From assembly GCA_903831255.1 (NCBI GenBank), contig CAIKWZ010000010.1, positions 1 to 64,000 of the forward strand: 64,000 nt of DNA. The letters are read 5' to 3'. This document shows, in pieces, positions 27,278 through 36,887 of the stretch; within the stretch, counting starts at the first letter, position 1; each line of letters opens with the position of its first letter. The DNA is from an uncultured Alphaproteobacteria bacterium (GTDB taxonomy: Bacteria > Pseudomonadota > Alphaproteobacteria > Caulobacterales > Hyphomonadaceae). A program made the translations under genes and the position numbers. The notes beneath the pieces were generated by a model, which saw only the letters and a list, made by a program, of their open reading frames with translations, did not search any database and was not told the origin of the DNA.

Positions 27278-28747
27278 ATGGCCAAGGATCATGAGACCCC
27301 TTCAAGCGTCACCCCTCCGCATAACCCGGCGGCGGAAATGGCTGTTCTCGGCGCCATTCTCTTTGACAACAACGCCCACCAGCGCATCGCCGACCTGCTG
27401 AGCCCGGCAGACTTCTACGCGCCGGCGAACTCCGCCATCTACGCCGTAATCGACCGGATGATCACCACCGGGCGCGTGGCGGACGGCGTGACCCTGCGGG
27501 AGCATTTCGAGCGGGATGGCCAGCTCGCCGAGATCGGCGGCGTGCGTTATCTGGCCGACCTTCTGGAATCTGCCGCCTTCGGCCCGGAAATTCTGGATTA
27601 TGCGCGCCTCGTCCACGACCTCGCGCTCCGACGCGAACTGATCCGCATCGGAGCGGAAATGGTTCAGCGCGCGACCAGCCCGGATCTCATTGAACACGGC
27701 GAGGCGCAGATCGAGGCGGCAGAAAAGCAGCTCTTCTCGCTTGCAGAGAAAGGCGCAGGGGCGCAGGGCTTCCGCAGCTTCAATACGGCGCTGGCTCAAT
27801 CGATTGAGACCGCCACGCTCGCCTTCAAGCGGGATGGAAAGATCGCAGGGGTCGCCTGCGGTCTCGACGACCTCGACCGCATGCTGGGAGGTCTGCACAA
27901 ATCGGACCTGATCATCCTCGCCGCGCGCCCATCGATGGGAAAGACAGCCCTGGCGGTCAACATCGCCTACAATGCGGCAAGACGATGCCGCAGATCGGTT
28001 GGCGCCAATGGCATGATGAAGACCGACGAAGGGGCTGTCGTCGGATTTTTCTCGCTTGAGATGTCGGCTGACCAGCTCGCCACACGCGTTCTGGCCGATA
28101 TCTCCGAAGTCCCCTCAGACAAGATCCGGCGAGGCGATCTCTCCCCACGCGATTACGAGCAGATCCGGGAAGCTGCAAAGACCATGGAAGGCCTTCCCCT
28201 CTATATCGACGATATGGGCGCGATCTCCATCTCCCAGCTGTCGGCGCGCGCGCGACGTCTCCAGCGAACGCACGGACTTGACCTCCTCATCATCGACTAT
28301 CTCCAGCTCATCACGAGCTCGGGAGGCAATCGCAACGACGGACGCGTGCAGGAGGTGAGCAACATCACCAAATCGCTCAAGGCGCTCGCCAAGGAACTCG
28401 CCATTCCCGTGATCGCCCTCTCCCAGTTGTCGCGTCAGGTCGAAATGCGGGACGACAAGCGTCCGCAGCTCTCAGATCTGAGGGAATCCGGATCAATCGA
28501 ACAGGACGCCGACGTCGTGCTCTTCATCTATCGCGAGGCCTACTATCTCGAACGCCTCGAACCGGACGAAGACGATCCGCGCTACGCCGAATGGAAGGAC
28601 AAGCTGGCGGCGAAATTCAATCTGGCGGAGATCATCATCTCCAAGCAGCGTCACGGCCCGATCGGGAAGGTGGATGTGGGCTTCATCCCTTCGCGCGTTC
28701 GCTTCGGAAACCTCGACAACCGCTATGGCGGCTCGTCCGACGACTGA
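27278..28747 (+). CDS. dnaB: Replicative DNA helicase DnaB
   Basis: A 489-residue hexameric helicase at the replication fork. The N-terminal domain starts PPHNPAAEMAVLGAILFDN. The RecA-like domain has Walker A ARPSMGKTALAVNIAYN and Walker B-type LLIIDYLQLI, and H4 text ALAKELAIPVIALSQLSRQVE. Between the P-loop and FFSLEMSADQL there is an insert of about 20 residues (RRSVGANGMMKTDEG region), which I recall from other alphaproteobacteria. It is followed by alr. Confidence 0.97.
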   Translation: MAKDHETPSSVTPPHNPAAEMAVLGAILFDNNAHQRIADLLSPADFYAPANSAIYAVIDRMITTGRVADGVTLREHFERDGQLAEIGGVRYLADLLESAAFGPEILDYARLVHDLALRRELIRIGAEMVQRATSPDLIEHGEAQIEAAEKQLFSLAEKGAGAQGFRSFNTALAQSIETATLAFKRDGKIAGVACGLDDLDRMLGGLHKSDLIILAARPSMGKTALAVNIAYNAARRCRRSVGANGMMKTDEGAVVGFFSLEMSADQLATRVLADISEVPSDKIRRGDLSPRDYEQIREAAKTMEGLPLYIDDMGAISISQLSARARRLQRTHGLDLLIIDYLQLITSSGGNRNDGRVQEVSNITKSLKALAKELAIPVIALSQLSRQVEMRDDKRPQLSDLRESGSIEQDADVVLFIYREAYYLERLEPDEDDPRYAEWKDKLAAKFNLAEIIISKQRHGPIGKVDVGFIPSRVRFGNLDNRYGGSSDD

Positions 28748-28773
28748 GGGCCTGGCGGAACCGGGGATTGACG

Positions 28774-29835
28774 ATGCAGCCGACCATCCGCGTGAACCTC
28801 GACAGCCTGGTCGGAAACTGGCGTCTGCTCTCAACAGCCTGCCCGGGAGCAAACGTTGCGGCGGTCGTAAAAGCCGACGCCTACGGCATGGGCATCGATC
28901 GCATCGCGCCGGCTCTCGCGCACGCCGGCTGCCGCCGCTTCTATGTCGCGTGGCCGTCAGAAGGCGCTCGTCTTCGTTCGATCCTGGGTCAGGGCGCCGA
29001 GATCGTCGTCCTCCTGGGCGCGGACGAACAGGATTATCAGCTGATGCGTGAAGCTGAGCTGGAGCCGGTTCTCAACTCGCCCGCGCAGGCTCAGGCCTGG
29101 ATGAAGGCGGCAGGCCCGGATCAGCCCTACTCCGTTCATGTGGATACGGGCATGAACCGGCTCGGCGCCTCGCCCTCCGACTGGGCGGCGATGAGCTCGA
29201 TCGCTCCGGCTCCCGTCAGCCTCATAAGCCATCTGGCTTCAGCCGACGATCCCGCCTCGGAGCAGAACAAGTCCCAGCTTGAGGGCTTTCAGCGGGCCGC
29301 GCAACTCTGGCCCGTCGCGCGACGATCGCTCTCGGCGTCGGCCGGGGCCTGGCTCGGAACGGACTTCTGTTTTGACGAAGTCCGCGCCGGGATCAGCCTC
29401 TACGGCGCCGGACCTGCACCCCGTTCGGGACCGGCGCCGGCCTGCGCGGCGACCCTCAGCGCCTTCATCCTCCAGACCCGAACCCTGGGGAAGGGAGACC
29501 AGGCCGGCTATGGGGGAACCTTCACCGCTCCCTCCCGCATGCGGATCGCAACCCTCGGGATCGGATACGCTGACGGGTTTCCCAGGAGCGCCTCCAGCCG
29601 GGCGAGCGTCGTCATCCGGGGCGAGCGGCGACCGGTTGTCGGCCGCGTCTCGATGGATCTGACCCTGATTGACGTCACGGGCCTTCCTGTAAAGGAAGGC
29701 GACGAGGCCGAGCTCTTCGGGCCCTCCCTGCCCATCGAAGAGCAGGCGCAGGCCATGGGAACGATCGGCTACGAGCTCCTCACCCGCATCGGGCCCCGGT
29801 GCCGAAAGATCTATATCGACGCGCTCTCTGGCTGA
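28774..29835 (+). CDS. alr: Alanine racemase
   Basis: A 353-residue PLP enzyme making D-Ala for peptidoglycan. The PLP Lys is residue 33 in VVKADAYGMGI. The conserved HVDTGMNRLG segment follows, and the catalytic Tyr lies in QAGYGGTF near the C-domain. The ATG at 28774 gives the normal N-terminus; the open frame further upstream overlaps dnaB and is unlike the family. It lies between dnaB and radA. Confidence 0.96.
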   Translation: MQPTIRVNLDSLVGNWRLLSTACPGANVAAVVKADAYGMGIDRIAPALAHAGCRRFYVAWPSEGARLRSILGQGAEIVVLLGADEQDYQLMREAELEPVLNSPAQAQAWMKAAGPDQPYSVHVDTGMNRLGASPSDWAAMSSIAPAPVSLISHLASADDPASEQNKSQLEGFQRAAQLWPVARRSLSASAGAWLGTDFCFDEVRAGISLYGAGPAPRSGPAPACAATLSAFILQTRTLGKGDQAGYGGTFTAPSRMRIATLGIGYADGFPRSASSRASVVIRGERRPVVGRVSMDLTLIDVTGLPVKEGDEAELFGPSLPIEEQAQAMGTIGYELLTRIGPRCRKIYIDALSG

Positions 29836-29906
29836 GGGATCGCCATTCCGACCTGCCGGCTTCTCTGTCAGGATCCGCGAGGTCGATTCGGATCAGGGGA
29901 CATGCT

Positions 29907-31274
29907 GTGGCGAAGACCGCGACCGCCTTCATCTGTCAGTCCTGCGGCGCCGCCCACGGAAAGTGGACCGGGAAGTGCGAAGGGTGCGGCGCCTGGAACA
30001 CGCTCGTCGAGGAGACGCTCGGCGCTCCCGGCGGCCTGCCCGCGGCGGCCGCCTCCGGCCGCAGCCGGACCGGCGCCGTCGAATTTGCGCCCCTGTCGTC
30101 CGCCGAACCTCCCCCGCCCCGTTTTTCAACCGGCCTGGCGGAACTTGATCGCGTATTCGGCGGAGGCCTCGCACGGTCCTGCGCGGTTCTCGTCGGCGGA
30201 GATCCCGGCATCGGCAAATCGACGCTCCTCCTCCAGTCCGCAGCCGCCATGGCGACCGCGGGCGTGCGAACCGTCTACATCTCCGGGGAAGAGGCCGTGT
30301 CCCAGATCCAGGGGCGGGCGCGCCGCCTGGGAGTGGCTGAAGCACCCGTCCAGCTGGCGGCCGAGACAGATCTGCGCGCCATTCTCAAAGCCCTGAAGTC
30401 CGCCCAGCCGGACGTGGTGGTGATCGACAGCGTTCAGACGCTCTGGTCGGACGGTTTCGACGCGGCGCCGGGCTCGGTGGCGCAGGTCCGGGCCTGTGCG
30501 CAGGAACTTACCCGTTTCGCCAAGAAGACCGGCGCATCCGTGATCCTTGTGGGACACGTCACCAAGGACGGTCAGATCGCCGGCCCCCGCGTTCTGGAAC
30601 ACATGGTCGACGCCGTCTTTTACTTCGAAGGCGAACGCGGTCATCAGTTCCGCGTCCTGCGCTCGGTCAAGAACCGTTTCGGACCGACCGACGAGATCGG
30701 CGTCTTCGAAATGGGCGAACACGGCCTGTCGGGCGCGCGCGATCCCTCCGCCCTCTTTCTCGGAGGCAGCGAAGCGGAGGCCTCGGGACGGGCGGTCTTC
30801 GCCGCCATGGAGGGCTCAAGACCCATGCTCGCCGAGGTTCAGGCGCTTGTGGGACCTGAGGCCGCCGGATCGCCGCGACGCTCCGTGGTCGGTTGGGACG
30901 CCTCGCGTCTCGCCATGCTTCTGGCCGTGTTCGAGACACGGTGCGGCCTGCGTCTGGCGGGTCGGGACGTCTATCTGAGCGTCACCGGAGGCTACCGGAT
31001 CCAGGAGCCGGCCGGGGACCTGGCCGCCGCCGCCGCGCTCGCCTCTTCCCTTCTCGAGCGAGCGACACGGGCCGGATCGGTCTATTTCGGGGAAGTCGCC
31101 CTCTCGGGCGCGATAAGACCGGTTGGCCGGATCGAGCCGCGCCTCCGCGAGGCGGCCCGGCTCGGCTTCACGAGGGCCTTTGCGCCCCCGGGGGCGCCGG
31201 AACGAGTCGACGGCATGGTCGTTCATGGGATATCCACACTCAAACAGCTGATCGATATCCTTCAGGGGGACTAA
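29907..31274 (+). CDS. radA: DNA repair protein RadA
   Basis: A 455-residue RecA-like branch-migration helicase. It has an N-terminal C4 zinc finger (CQSCGAAHGKWTGKCEGCGAW), Walker A GGDPGIGKSTLLLQ, the RadA-specific KNRFG motif (VKNRFGPTDEIGVF) and a Lon-protease-like C-domain (ALSGAIRPVGRIEPRLREA). The start is taken as the GTG at 29907, with AGGGGA 8 bases before it, giving the usual start close to the finger. Confidence 0.95.
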   Translation: MAKTATAFICQSCGAAHGKWTGKCEGCGAWNTLVEETLGAPGGLPAAAASGRSRTGAVEFAPLSSAEPPPPRFSTGLAELDRVFGGGLARSCAVLVGGDPGIGKSTLLLQSAAAMATAGVRTVYISGEEAVSQIQGRARRLGVAEAPVQLAAETDLRAILKALKSAQPDVVVIDSVQTLWSDGFDAAPGSVAQVRACAQELTRFAKKTGASVILVGHVTKDGQIAGPRVLEHMVDAVFYFEGERGHQFRVLRSVKNRFGPTDEIGVFEMGEHGLSGARDPSALFLGGSEAEASGRAVFAAMEGSRPMLAEVQALVGPEAAGSPRRSVVGWDASRLAMLLAVFETRCGLRLAGRDVYLSVTGGYRIQEPAGDLAAAAALASSLLERATRAGSVYFGEVALSGAIRPVGRIEPRLREAARLGFTRAFAPPGAPERVDGMVVHGISTLKQLIDILQGD

Positions 31275-31277
31275 CCG

Positions 31278-31838
31278 ATGGCGGATCTGTTTCAGGGACC
31301 TTGGTCGACCTTCGACATCATCGTCGCCGCGGTGATCGTGGTCTCGGCGGTCATGTCGCTTGGACGCGGACTGATCCGGGAGGCCTTTTCGGTCATCGCC
31401 TTCTTTGTGGGTTTTCTAGCCGCCTATTACGGCGTTCGCCTGTTCGAGCCCGCTCTCGGCGCGGTGTTGCCGGAGGGCTGGCCGGACATCACGGCGGCTG
31501 TGATTCTGGTGGTGGTGGGCTTTCTTCTGGCCTACGGCCTTGCGGCCTTTCTCGGCGGCCGCCTGTCCAAACTCATCAATGCCTCCCCGGAAATCGGCCT
31601 GCTCGATCGTCTCGCCGGGGCGGCGTTCGGCATTCTGCGCGGCGCGCTGGCGATCGTCGTCTTCATACTTCTGATGCAGCAGGTCCTGCCCGAAGACGCC
31701 ACGCCCGCCTTTATTGCTAACTCGCGGTTTTTTCCGTATGCGGACGCCGCGGCGGATTGGATTCGCGAGACTCTGCCAGGTTTCGTGGAACGGGCCCGGG
31801 AGACGATCGAAGCTCCCGTCTCCGGACAACCGACCTAG
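31278..31838 (+). CDS. cvpA: CvpA-family membrane protein
   Basis: A 186-residue protein with four predicted membrane segments: residues about 12-30, 34-55, 72-95 and 112-135. FDIIVAAVIVVSAVMSLGRGLIREAFSVIAF is the family N-terminus. Members are needed for colicin V production and envelope stress in E. coli, and often sit upstream of purF, as here. The molecular role is uncertain. Confidence 0.92.
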   Translation: MADLFQGPWSTFDIIVAAVIVVSAVMSLGRGLIREAFSVIAFFVGFLAAYYGVRLFEPALGAVLPEGWPDITAAVILVVVGFLLAYGLAAFLGGRLSKLINASPEIGLLDRLAGAAFGILRGALAIVVFILLMQQVLPEDATPAFIANSRFFPYADAAADWIRETLPGFVERARETIEAPVSGQPT

Positions 31839-31874
31839 GCGATGAACGCGGTCTGCGGTGATGGAGAGTGTCCA

Positions 31875-33374
31875 ATGACCCATCCGGAAGCGAGCGACCG
31901 ACAACACGACGATGACGATTTCCATCCCGGGTCCAAGGACGGGATGCGACACAAGTGCGGCGTCTTCGGCGTCTTCGGCCGGGATGATGCGGCGATCCTG
32001 ACGGCCCTCGGGCTTCACGCCCTGCAGCATCGGGGTCAGGAAGCCTGCGGCGTCGCCACCTACGATGATCGCAACAACCGGTTCTATACAGAACGGCACA
32101 TGGGGCTTGTAGGCGACAGCTTCAGCGAGGAGACAGGAGCCGTCTCCCGCCTCCCGGGACGCATCGCAATCGGGCACAATCGCTACTCGACCTCCGGCCG
32201 CGTTGTATTGCGTAATATCCAGCCTATTTTCGCCGATATCGCCGGCGGCGGCTTCGCCATCGCCCACAACGGCAACCTCACGAACGCACGCGCCCTGCAT
32301 CGGGAACTGGTCGACAGCGGAGCGATCTTTCAGTCGACGATGGACACCGAGGTCATTCTTCAGCTGACAGCGCGATCCTCAAAATCGAAAATCCAGGACC
32401 GCTTCATCGATGCGCTGCGTCATCTCGAGGGCGGCTTCGCTCTTGTCGCCATGACCAACGGCAAGCTGATCGGCGCGCGCGATCCGTGGGGACTGCGGCC
32501 GCTCTGTCTCGGCGAAATCGACGGAGCTCCGGTCTTGTCCTCAGAGACGTGCGCCCTCGACGGGATCGGCGCCAGCTTCGTGCGCAACATCGAGCCCGGC
32601 GAAGTGGTGGTCATCACGGAAACAGGCGTCGAAAGTCTGATGCCCTTCACCCGTCGCCTCGCGAGCCCATGCGTCTTCGAGTACGTTTATTTCGCGCGAC
32701 CGGACAGCGTCATGCATGGTCAGAGCGTTTACGAGGTGCGTGAGCGCTTCGGCCGCATTCTGGCCCGCGAGCATCCGGCGGACGCTGATGTCATATGTCC
32801 CGTCCCTGACGGCGGCAATCCGGCCGCTCTCGGCTTCGCTCAGGGATCCGGCACGCCCTTCGGTTTCGGCATCATCCGCAACCATTATGTCGGGCGAACC
32901 TTCATCCAGCCGACCCAGACCGGACGCCAGCGCTCGATTTCCAAGAAGCACGCCCCGAACAAGGCCCTGCTTGAGGGCAAGAGGGTCGTGCTTGTCGACG
33001 ACTCGATCGTCCGCGGCAACACATCGCAAAAGATCATTCAGATGGTGCGCGATGCGGGCGCGAGGGAAATCCACTTCCGGGTGGCCAGCCCGCCGATCAA
33101 GTATCCGGATTTCTACGGCATCGACATGCCCTCCAAGGAGGAGCTCATCGCCAGCGCAATGAGCATCGACCAGATGAGGCGCTATCTCAAAGTGGACAGC
33201 CTCGGCTTCATCTCCCTTCCCGGTTTTTACGAGGCGCTGGGGGCGGGAGAACGCAATCCCGCTCATCCGCAGTTCGCCGACCACTGCTTCACCGGGGATT
33301 ATCCCACGCGTCTCGTCGACAGGGATCAGGACATGGCCCGCAAGGAGCAGCAGCTTTCGCTGCTCGACGACTGA
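31875..33374 (+). CDS. purF: Amidophosphoribosyltransferase
   Basis: A 499-residue enzyme making phosphoribosylamine from PRPP and glutamine, the first purine step. The start at 31875 has GGAG 8 bases before it; an ATG at 31842 lacks one. A propeptide of 27 residues precedes the catalytic Cys28 (HKCGVFGVFG), which must become N-terminal. The PRPP loop is VVLVDDSIVRGNTS. Of the four cysteines that bind 4Fe-4S in the Bacillus enzyme, one site (PCVFEYVYF) and one near HCFTGDYP keep Cys. The equivalents in SPPIKYPDFYGID and before DHC do not, so a cluster is unlikely. Confidence 0.97.
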   Translation: MTHPEASDRQHDDDDFHPGSKDGMRHKCGVFGVFGRDDAAILTALGLHALQHRGQEACGVATYDDRNNRFYTERHMGLVGDSFSEETGAVSRLPGRIAIGHNRYSTSGRVVLRNIQPIFADIAGGGFAIAHNGNLTNARALHRELVDSGAIFQSTMDTEVILQLTARSSKSKIQDRFIDALRHLEGGFALVAMTNGKLIGARDPWGLRPLCLGEIDGAPVLSSETCALDGIGASFVRNIEPGEVVVITETGVESLMPFTRRLASPCVFEYVYFARPDSVMHGQSVYEVRERFGRILAREHPADADVICPVPDGGNPAALGFAQGSGTPFGFGIIRNHYVGRTFIQPTQTGRQRSISKKHAPNKALLEGKRVVLVDDSIVRGNTSQKIIQMVRDAGAREIHFRVASPPIKYPDFYGIDMPSKEELIASAMSIDQMRRYLKVDSLGFISLPGFYEALGAGERNPAHPQFADHCFTGDYPTRLVDRDQDMARKEQQLSLLDD

Positions 33375-33392
33375 GACGGGATTGGACACGTG

Positions 33393-34106
33393 ATGGACCG
33401 CCGCATTGTTCTGGTGACCGGAGCCTCTAAGGGGCTTGGACGGGCTGCGGCCCTGGCGATCGCTCGCGCGGGATCGCATGTGATCCTCCTTGCCCGATCC
33501 GAGGCGGCGATGGTCCGGCTCGACGACGAGATCCGCACGGAGACCGGTCGCTCCGCCAGCCTCATCCCGATGGATCTGCGCGACAACGCCTCGGTCGACA
33601 GACTGGCGGGCGCGCTTCTGGAGCGCTTCGGACGACTGGACGGCCTGTTCGCCAATGCAGGCGTGCTTGGGTCCCTGGGGCCTCTTGAATCCGTTTCGCC
33701 GCAATCCTTCGCCGAAACCCTGGAGACGAACCTTATCGCCAACTGGCGTCTGATCCGCGCGCTCCATCCCCTTCTGCGCGCAAGCCCTGCAGGCCGCGCC
33801 CTCTTCACCACCTCAGGCGCAGCGCCGAGACCTCGGGCCTTCTGGGGCGCATACGCCGCCTCCAAGGCAGGCCTTGAGGCGATGATCGCCTGTTACGCCG
33901 ACGAAAACGAAAACACGCCTTTGCGCATCAACCTCTTCGATCCCGGTCCGACGCGGACCGACATGAGGTTCAAGGCGATGCCCGGAGAGGATCGCTCTCT
34001 CCTGCCGACACCCGAGACCGTCGTCGAACGCGTCCCGGACTACCTGTCGGCGGAGTTTACAGAAAACGGCCGTCGCCTCGCCTATCTCCCCCCGGCGAGA
34101 ATCTGA
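33393..34106 (+). CDS. Short-chain dehydrogenase/reductase
   Basis: A 237-residue SDR of unknown substrate. It has the cofactor motif VTGASKGLGRAAAL, FANAGVLG in place of NNAG, and the catalytic Tyr-Lys in FWGAYAASKAG. The C-terminal INLFDPGPTRTDMR matches the cytoplasmic YciK-like type, with which it shares length and text; that assignment is tentative. A GTG one codon upstream (33390) is an alternative start. It lies 15 bases after purF and is probably co-transcribed. Confidence 0.88.
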   Translation: MDRRIVLVTGASKGLGRAAALAIARAGSHVILLARSEAAMVRLDDEIRTETGRSASLIPMDLRDNASVDRLAGALLERFGRLDGLFANAGVLGSLGPLESVSPQSFAETLETNLIANWRLIRALHPLLRASPAGRALFTTSGAAPRPRAFWGAYAASKAGLEAMIACYADENENTPLRINLFDPGPTRTDMRFKAMPGEDRSLLPTPETVVERVPDYLSAEFTENGRRLAYLPPARI

Positions 34107-34112
34107 CAGCGA

Positions 34113-35513
34113 TCAGTCCTTCTCGGCGAACGGATTTTTCCCCTGCCGGAGAACGAGGCGGATCGGCACACCGGGAAGATCGAAGGCCTCCCTGAGTTCG
34201 TTGATCAGATACCGGCGATAGGTGTCCGGCATTTCCTCGGCGCGCGAGGCCATCAGCACGAAGGTCGGCGGCCTGGTCTTCATCTGCGCCATGTAGCGGG
34301 GCTTGATGCGCCGCCCGCCCGGAGCCGGGGGCGGATGCTTCTGAGTGACATATTGCAGCCAGTCATTGAGATCACGCGTCTTGACCCGGGCCGACCAGTC
34401 CTTGTGCACCTTGAGGCAGGCGTCCATCAGCTTGTCGAGCCCCCGCCGGGTCTCCCCCGACACCGTCACAAGCGGCGAGCCCCGAGCCTGCGGGACGCTG
34501 TCGGCGGCCCGCGCATCCAGTTCGCGGCGCAGATCTCCGGGCGCTTCGGCGAGATCCCACTTGGTGATCGCAAACACGAGCCCGCGCCCCTCACGCAGAG
34601 CGAGATTGGCGATTTGCAGATCCTGCTTCTCGAAAGCCTCCCGCAGATCCATCACGAGAACGACCACATCTGCAAAGCGGATCGAGTGAATGGTTTCGCT
34701 TGTCGACATCCGCTCAAGCCGGTCCTGGACACGCGACCGCTTCCGCAGGCCGGCCGTGTCCACAAGGCGGATGTCGCGCCCGCGCCAGGACCAGGAGACG
34801 GTCACACTGTCACGCGTGATGCCGGCCTCAGGGCCGGTCACGAACCGGTCATCCTCCAGCAGCGCATTGAGAAGGGTGGATTTGCCCGCGTTCGGCCGAC
34901 CGACAAAGGCCAGCCGGATCGGACGATCGGGGACAGCCGGCGGCTCGGCGTCAGGATCGAAGTCCTCATCGTCGGCCTCGCCCTGACCAGGGTCTTCAAG
35001 CCCCGCGGCGCCCTCCAGCTTCACCTCAACCCGCAAGAGCGCCTCATAGAGCTCACCCATGCCTTCGCCATGCTCCGCCGACAGCGCGGCAGGCTCCCCG
35101 AGCCCCAGACGCCACGCCTCCATCAGACCCCCATCGCCCTGGCGGCCCTCACACTTGTTGGCGATAAGGATGACCGGCTTGCCTGAGCGCCGAAGGATCT
35201 GCCCAAAACGCTCATCGAGCGAGGTCACGCCCTCACGGGCGTCATACACGAACAGGCAGACATCGGCCGCTTCGATCGCCAGCTCGGTCTGCCGGCGCAT
35301 CCTGGCTTCCAGCGAGCTGTCCGAAACGTCCTCAAAACCGGCTGTGTCCACCAGCGTCAGATCCATGTCCCCGATCCGTCCGGATGTCTCCTTCCGGTCG
35401 CGGGTGACCCCGGGCTGATCGTCGACCAGGGCGATTTTGCGCCCGGCCAGACGATTGAACAGCGTGGACTTGCCGACATTGGGGCGACCCACAATGGCCA
35501 CCGTGAGCGGCAT
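34113..35513 (-). CDS. der: Ribosome-assembly GTPase Der
   Basis: A 466-residue protein with two tandem GTPase domains and a KH-like end, needed for 50S assembly. The first P-loop is GRPNVGKSTLFNRL with DTAGFED. The second, around residue 208, is GRPNAGKSTLLNAL with DTAGLRKRSRV. A charged acidic linker joins them. The C-domain has RYMAQMKTRPPTFVLMASR. GGAGGAA precedes the ATG. It is downstream of bamB, as in many proteobacteria. Confidence 0.97.
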   Translation of the reverse strand: MPLTVAIVGRPNVGKSTLFNRLAGRKIALVDDQPGVTRDRKETSGRIGDMDLTLVDTAGFEDVSDSSLEARMRRQTELAIEAADVCLFVYDAREGVTSLDERFGQILRRSGKPVILIANKCEGRQGDGGLMEAWRLGLGEPAALSAEHGEGMGELYEALLRVEVKLEGAAGLEDPGQGEADDEDFDPDAEPPAVPDRPIRLAFVGRPNAGKSTLLNALLEDDRFVTGPEAGITRDSVTVSWSWRGRDIRLVDTAGLRKRSRVQDRLERMSTSETIHSIRFADVVVLVMDLREAFEKQDLQIANLALREGRGLVFAITKWDLAEAPGDLRRELDARAADSVPQARGSPLVTVSGETRRGLDKLMDACLKVHKDWSARVKTRDLNDWLQYVTQKHPPPAPGGRRIKPRYMAQMKTRPPTFVLMASRAEEMPDTYRRYLINELREAFDLPGVPIRLVLRQGKNPFAEKD

Positions 35514-35549
35514 GATTATTCCTCCAGTGAACGCCCGTCAGGCGTCAGA

Positions 35550-36887
35550 TCAGCGAACCGCCGTCAGCTGGCCCTTGTCGGTCAGCACATAGATGAGACC
35601 GCCAGCGGCGACGGGCTCAATATAGGCGGGAGCGCCGAGCTTGAGACTGACCTGCGTCTCGCCCGTCTGCGGGGAGAGACCCAGCATGTCTCCTTCAGAG
35701 GAAACCACCACCAGACGATCGGAGGCGATGAGCGGACCTGTCCAGACGATACGATCCTGCTTCTTCTGTTCGTTTCTGAACTCTTTCAGGTCCCGGACCC
35801 AGACCACCGCGCCATCGACCCGGTTGATACAGGCCAGCTGACCGCCCGTCCCGATGATGAAGAGATGATCTCCGCTGACCACCGGCCCGAGGCGTGAACC
35901 GAAGAGAATGTTCCAGAGACGGGTTCCCGTCCGCGAGTCGATCGCGGCGAGAACACCCGAGTGACTGGCGGCATAGACGATGCCGTCACGGATCGCCGGC
36001 CGCCCCGCGATATCGTTGATCGCAGAGAGCGGAGTGAAACGCCCGACCGTCGTGAGGGTGTCGGACCACAGCCGGCGCCCGTTTGCCGGAATGTAGGCGA
36101 TGAGCTCCCCCGAAGAATAGGGCGCGACCAGGATCTCGTCCGTCACCGCGGGACTGGGGGACGCCAGGATGCGCGCCGACTCGGCGATCGCCTGATCGGT
36201 CCAGGACACCTCGCCCGTCTCGACATTGAGCGCATAGAGATCGTTATTGGTGGTGGTCACATAGGCCCGCCCGCCAAGGATCGCAGGAGACCCGGATACG
36301 GGGCTCTCCGTCGGGCGCTTCCAGAGCTCGGAGCCGTCCGCCGTCGACAGGGCGGCAATGTAGCCGAAACCGGAACTCACGATCAGACGCTCTCCCGCAA
36401 CCGCGAGCCCCCCGCCAACCGCGATCTTATCGCGCTTGAAGGGCGAGCTCAGTGCGCGGGTCCAGAGACGGCGGCCGCGAGCCGCATCATAAGCCGAGAC
36501 CCGCTGATTGGCGTCGATGACGAAAACGCGGCCTTCAGAAACCACGGGCGGCGCCACCAGCCGGCGCTGAATGTCAGAACCGGCCCCGATATCCGCCCGC
36601 CAGTCGACCTTGAAGGCTTTTCCCGCTTCGGCGTGAGGCGGGGTCTTGGACGGGTTTTGTCCGGCCTGCGGCCAGTCTCCGATCGCAGACGACGCAGACA
36701 GCTGCACGGTAACCGCCGCACGCTCGGGATCAGCGGCCAGCTTCTGGTCAAGAACGCTCATATTGACCCGGCCGGCGCGCTCCTCCTCCTTGGCTTTTTC
36801 AGCCTTCTCGGCTCCGCCGAACATGGAGCAGGCCCCCAGCAAGGCGAGAGCGAGCCCGGATAGAGCGTAATATCTCGGATGCATCAT
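35550..36887 (-). CDS. bamB: Outer-membrane assembly lipoprotein BamB
   Basis: A 445-residue lipoprotein of the BAM complex that folds outer-membrane beta-barrels. The leader has a lipobox LLGAC near residue 20. The rest is an eight-bladed PQQ-type propeller: repeated blades such as AYDAARGRRLWTR, ALSTADGSELWKRP, ALNVETGEVSW and AIDSRTGTRLWN. It overlaps the upstream YfgM-like gene by ATGA, and an ATG one codon later is possible. Its partner bamA is not in the window. Confidence 0.95.
   Translation of the reverse strand: MMHPRYYALSGLALALLGACSMFGGAEKAEKAKEEERAGRVNMSVLDQKLAADPERAAVTVQLSASSAIGDWPQAGQNPSKTPPHAEAGKAFKVDWRADIGAGSDIQRRLVAPPVVSEGRVFVIDANQRVSAYDAARGRRLWTRALSSPFKRDKIAVGGGLAVAGERLIVSSGFGYIAALSTADGSELWKRPTESPVSGSPAILGGRAYVTTTNNDLYALNVETGEVSWTDQAIAESARILASPSPAVTDEILVAPYSSGELIAYIPANGRRLWSDTLTTVGRFTPLSAINDIAGRPAIRDGIVYAASHSGVLAAIDSRTGTRLWNILFGSRLGPVVSGDHLFIIGTGGQLACINRVDGAVVWVRDLKEFRNEQKKQDRIVWTGPLIASDRLVVVSSEGDMLGLSPQTGETQVSLKLGAPAYIEPVAAGGLIYVLTDKGQLTAVR

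Noticed and set aside
32541-33767. 408-codon open frame antisense to purF and the SDR gene
   Set aside because: It spans two recognisable genes in the opposite direction and has no domain of its own.
35961-36863. 300-codon frame antisense to bamB
   Set aside because: BamB propeller repeats are clear on the other strand; the antisense text is Arg-rich and featureless.
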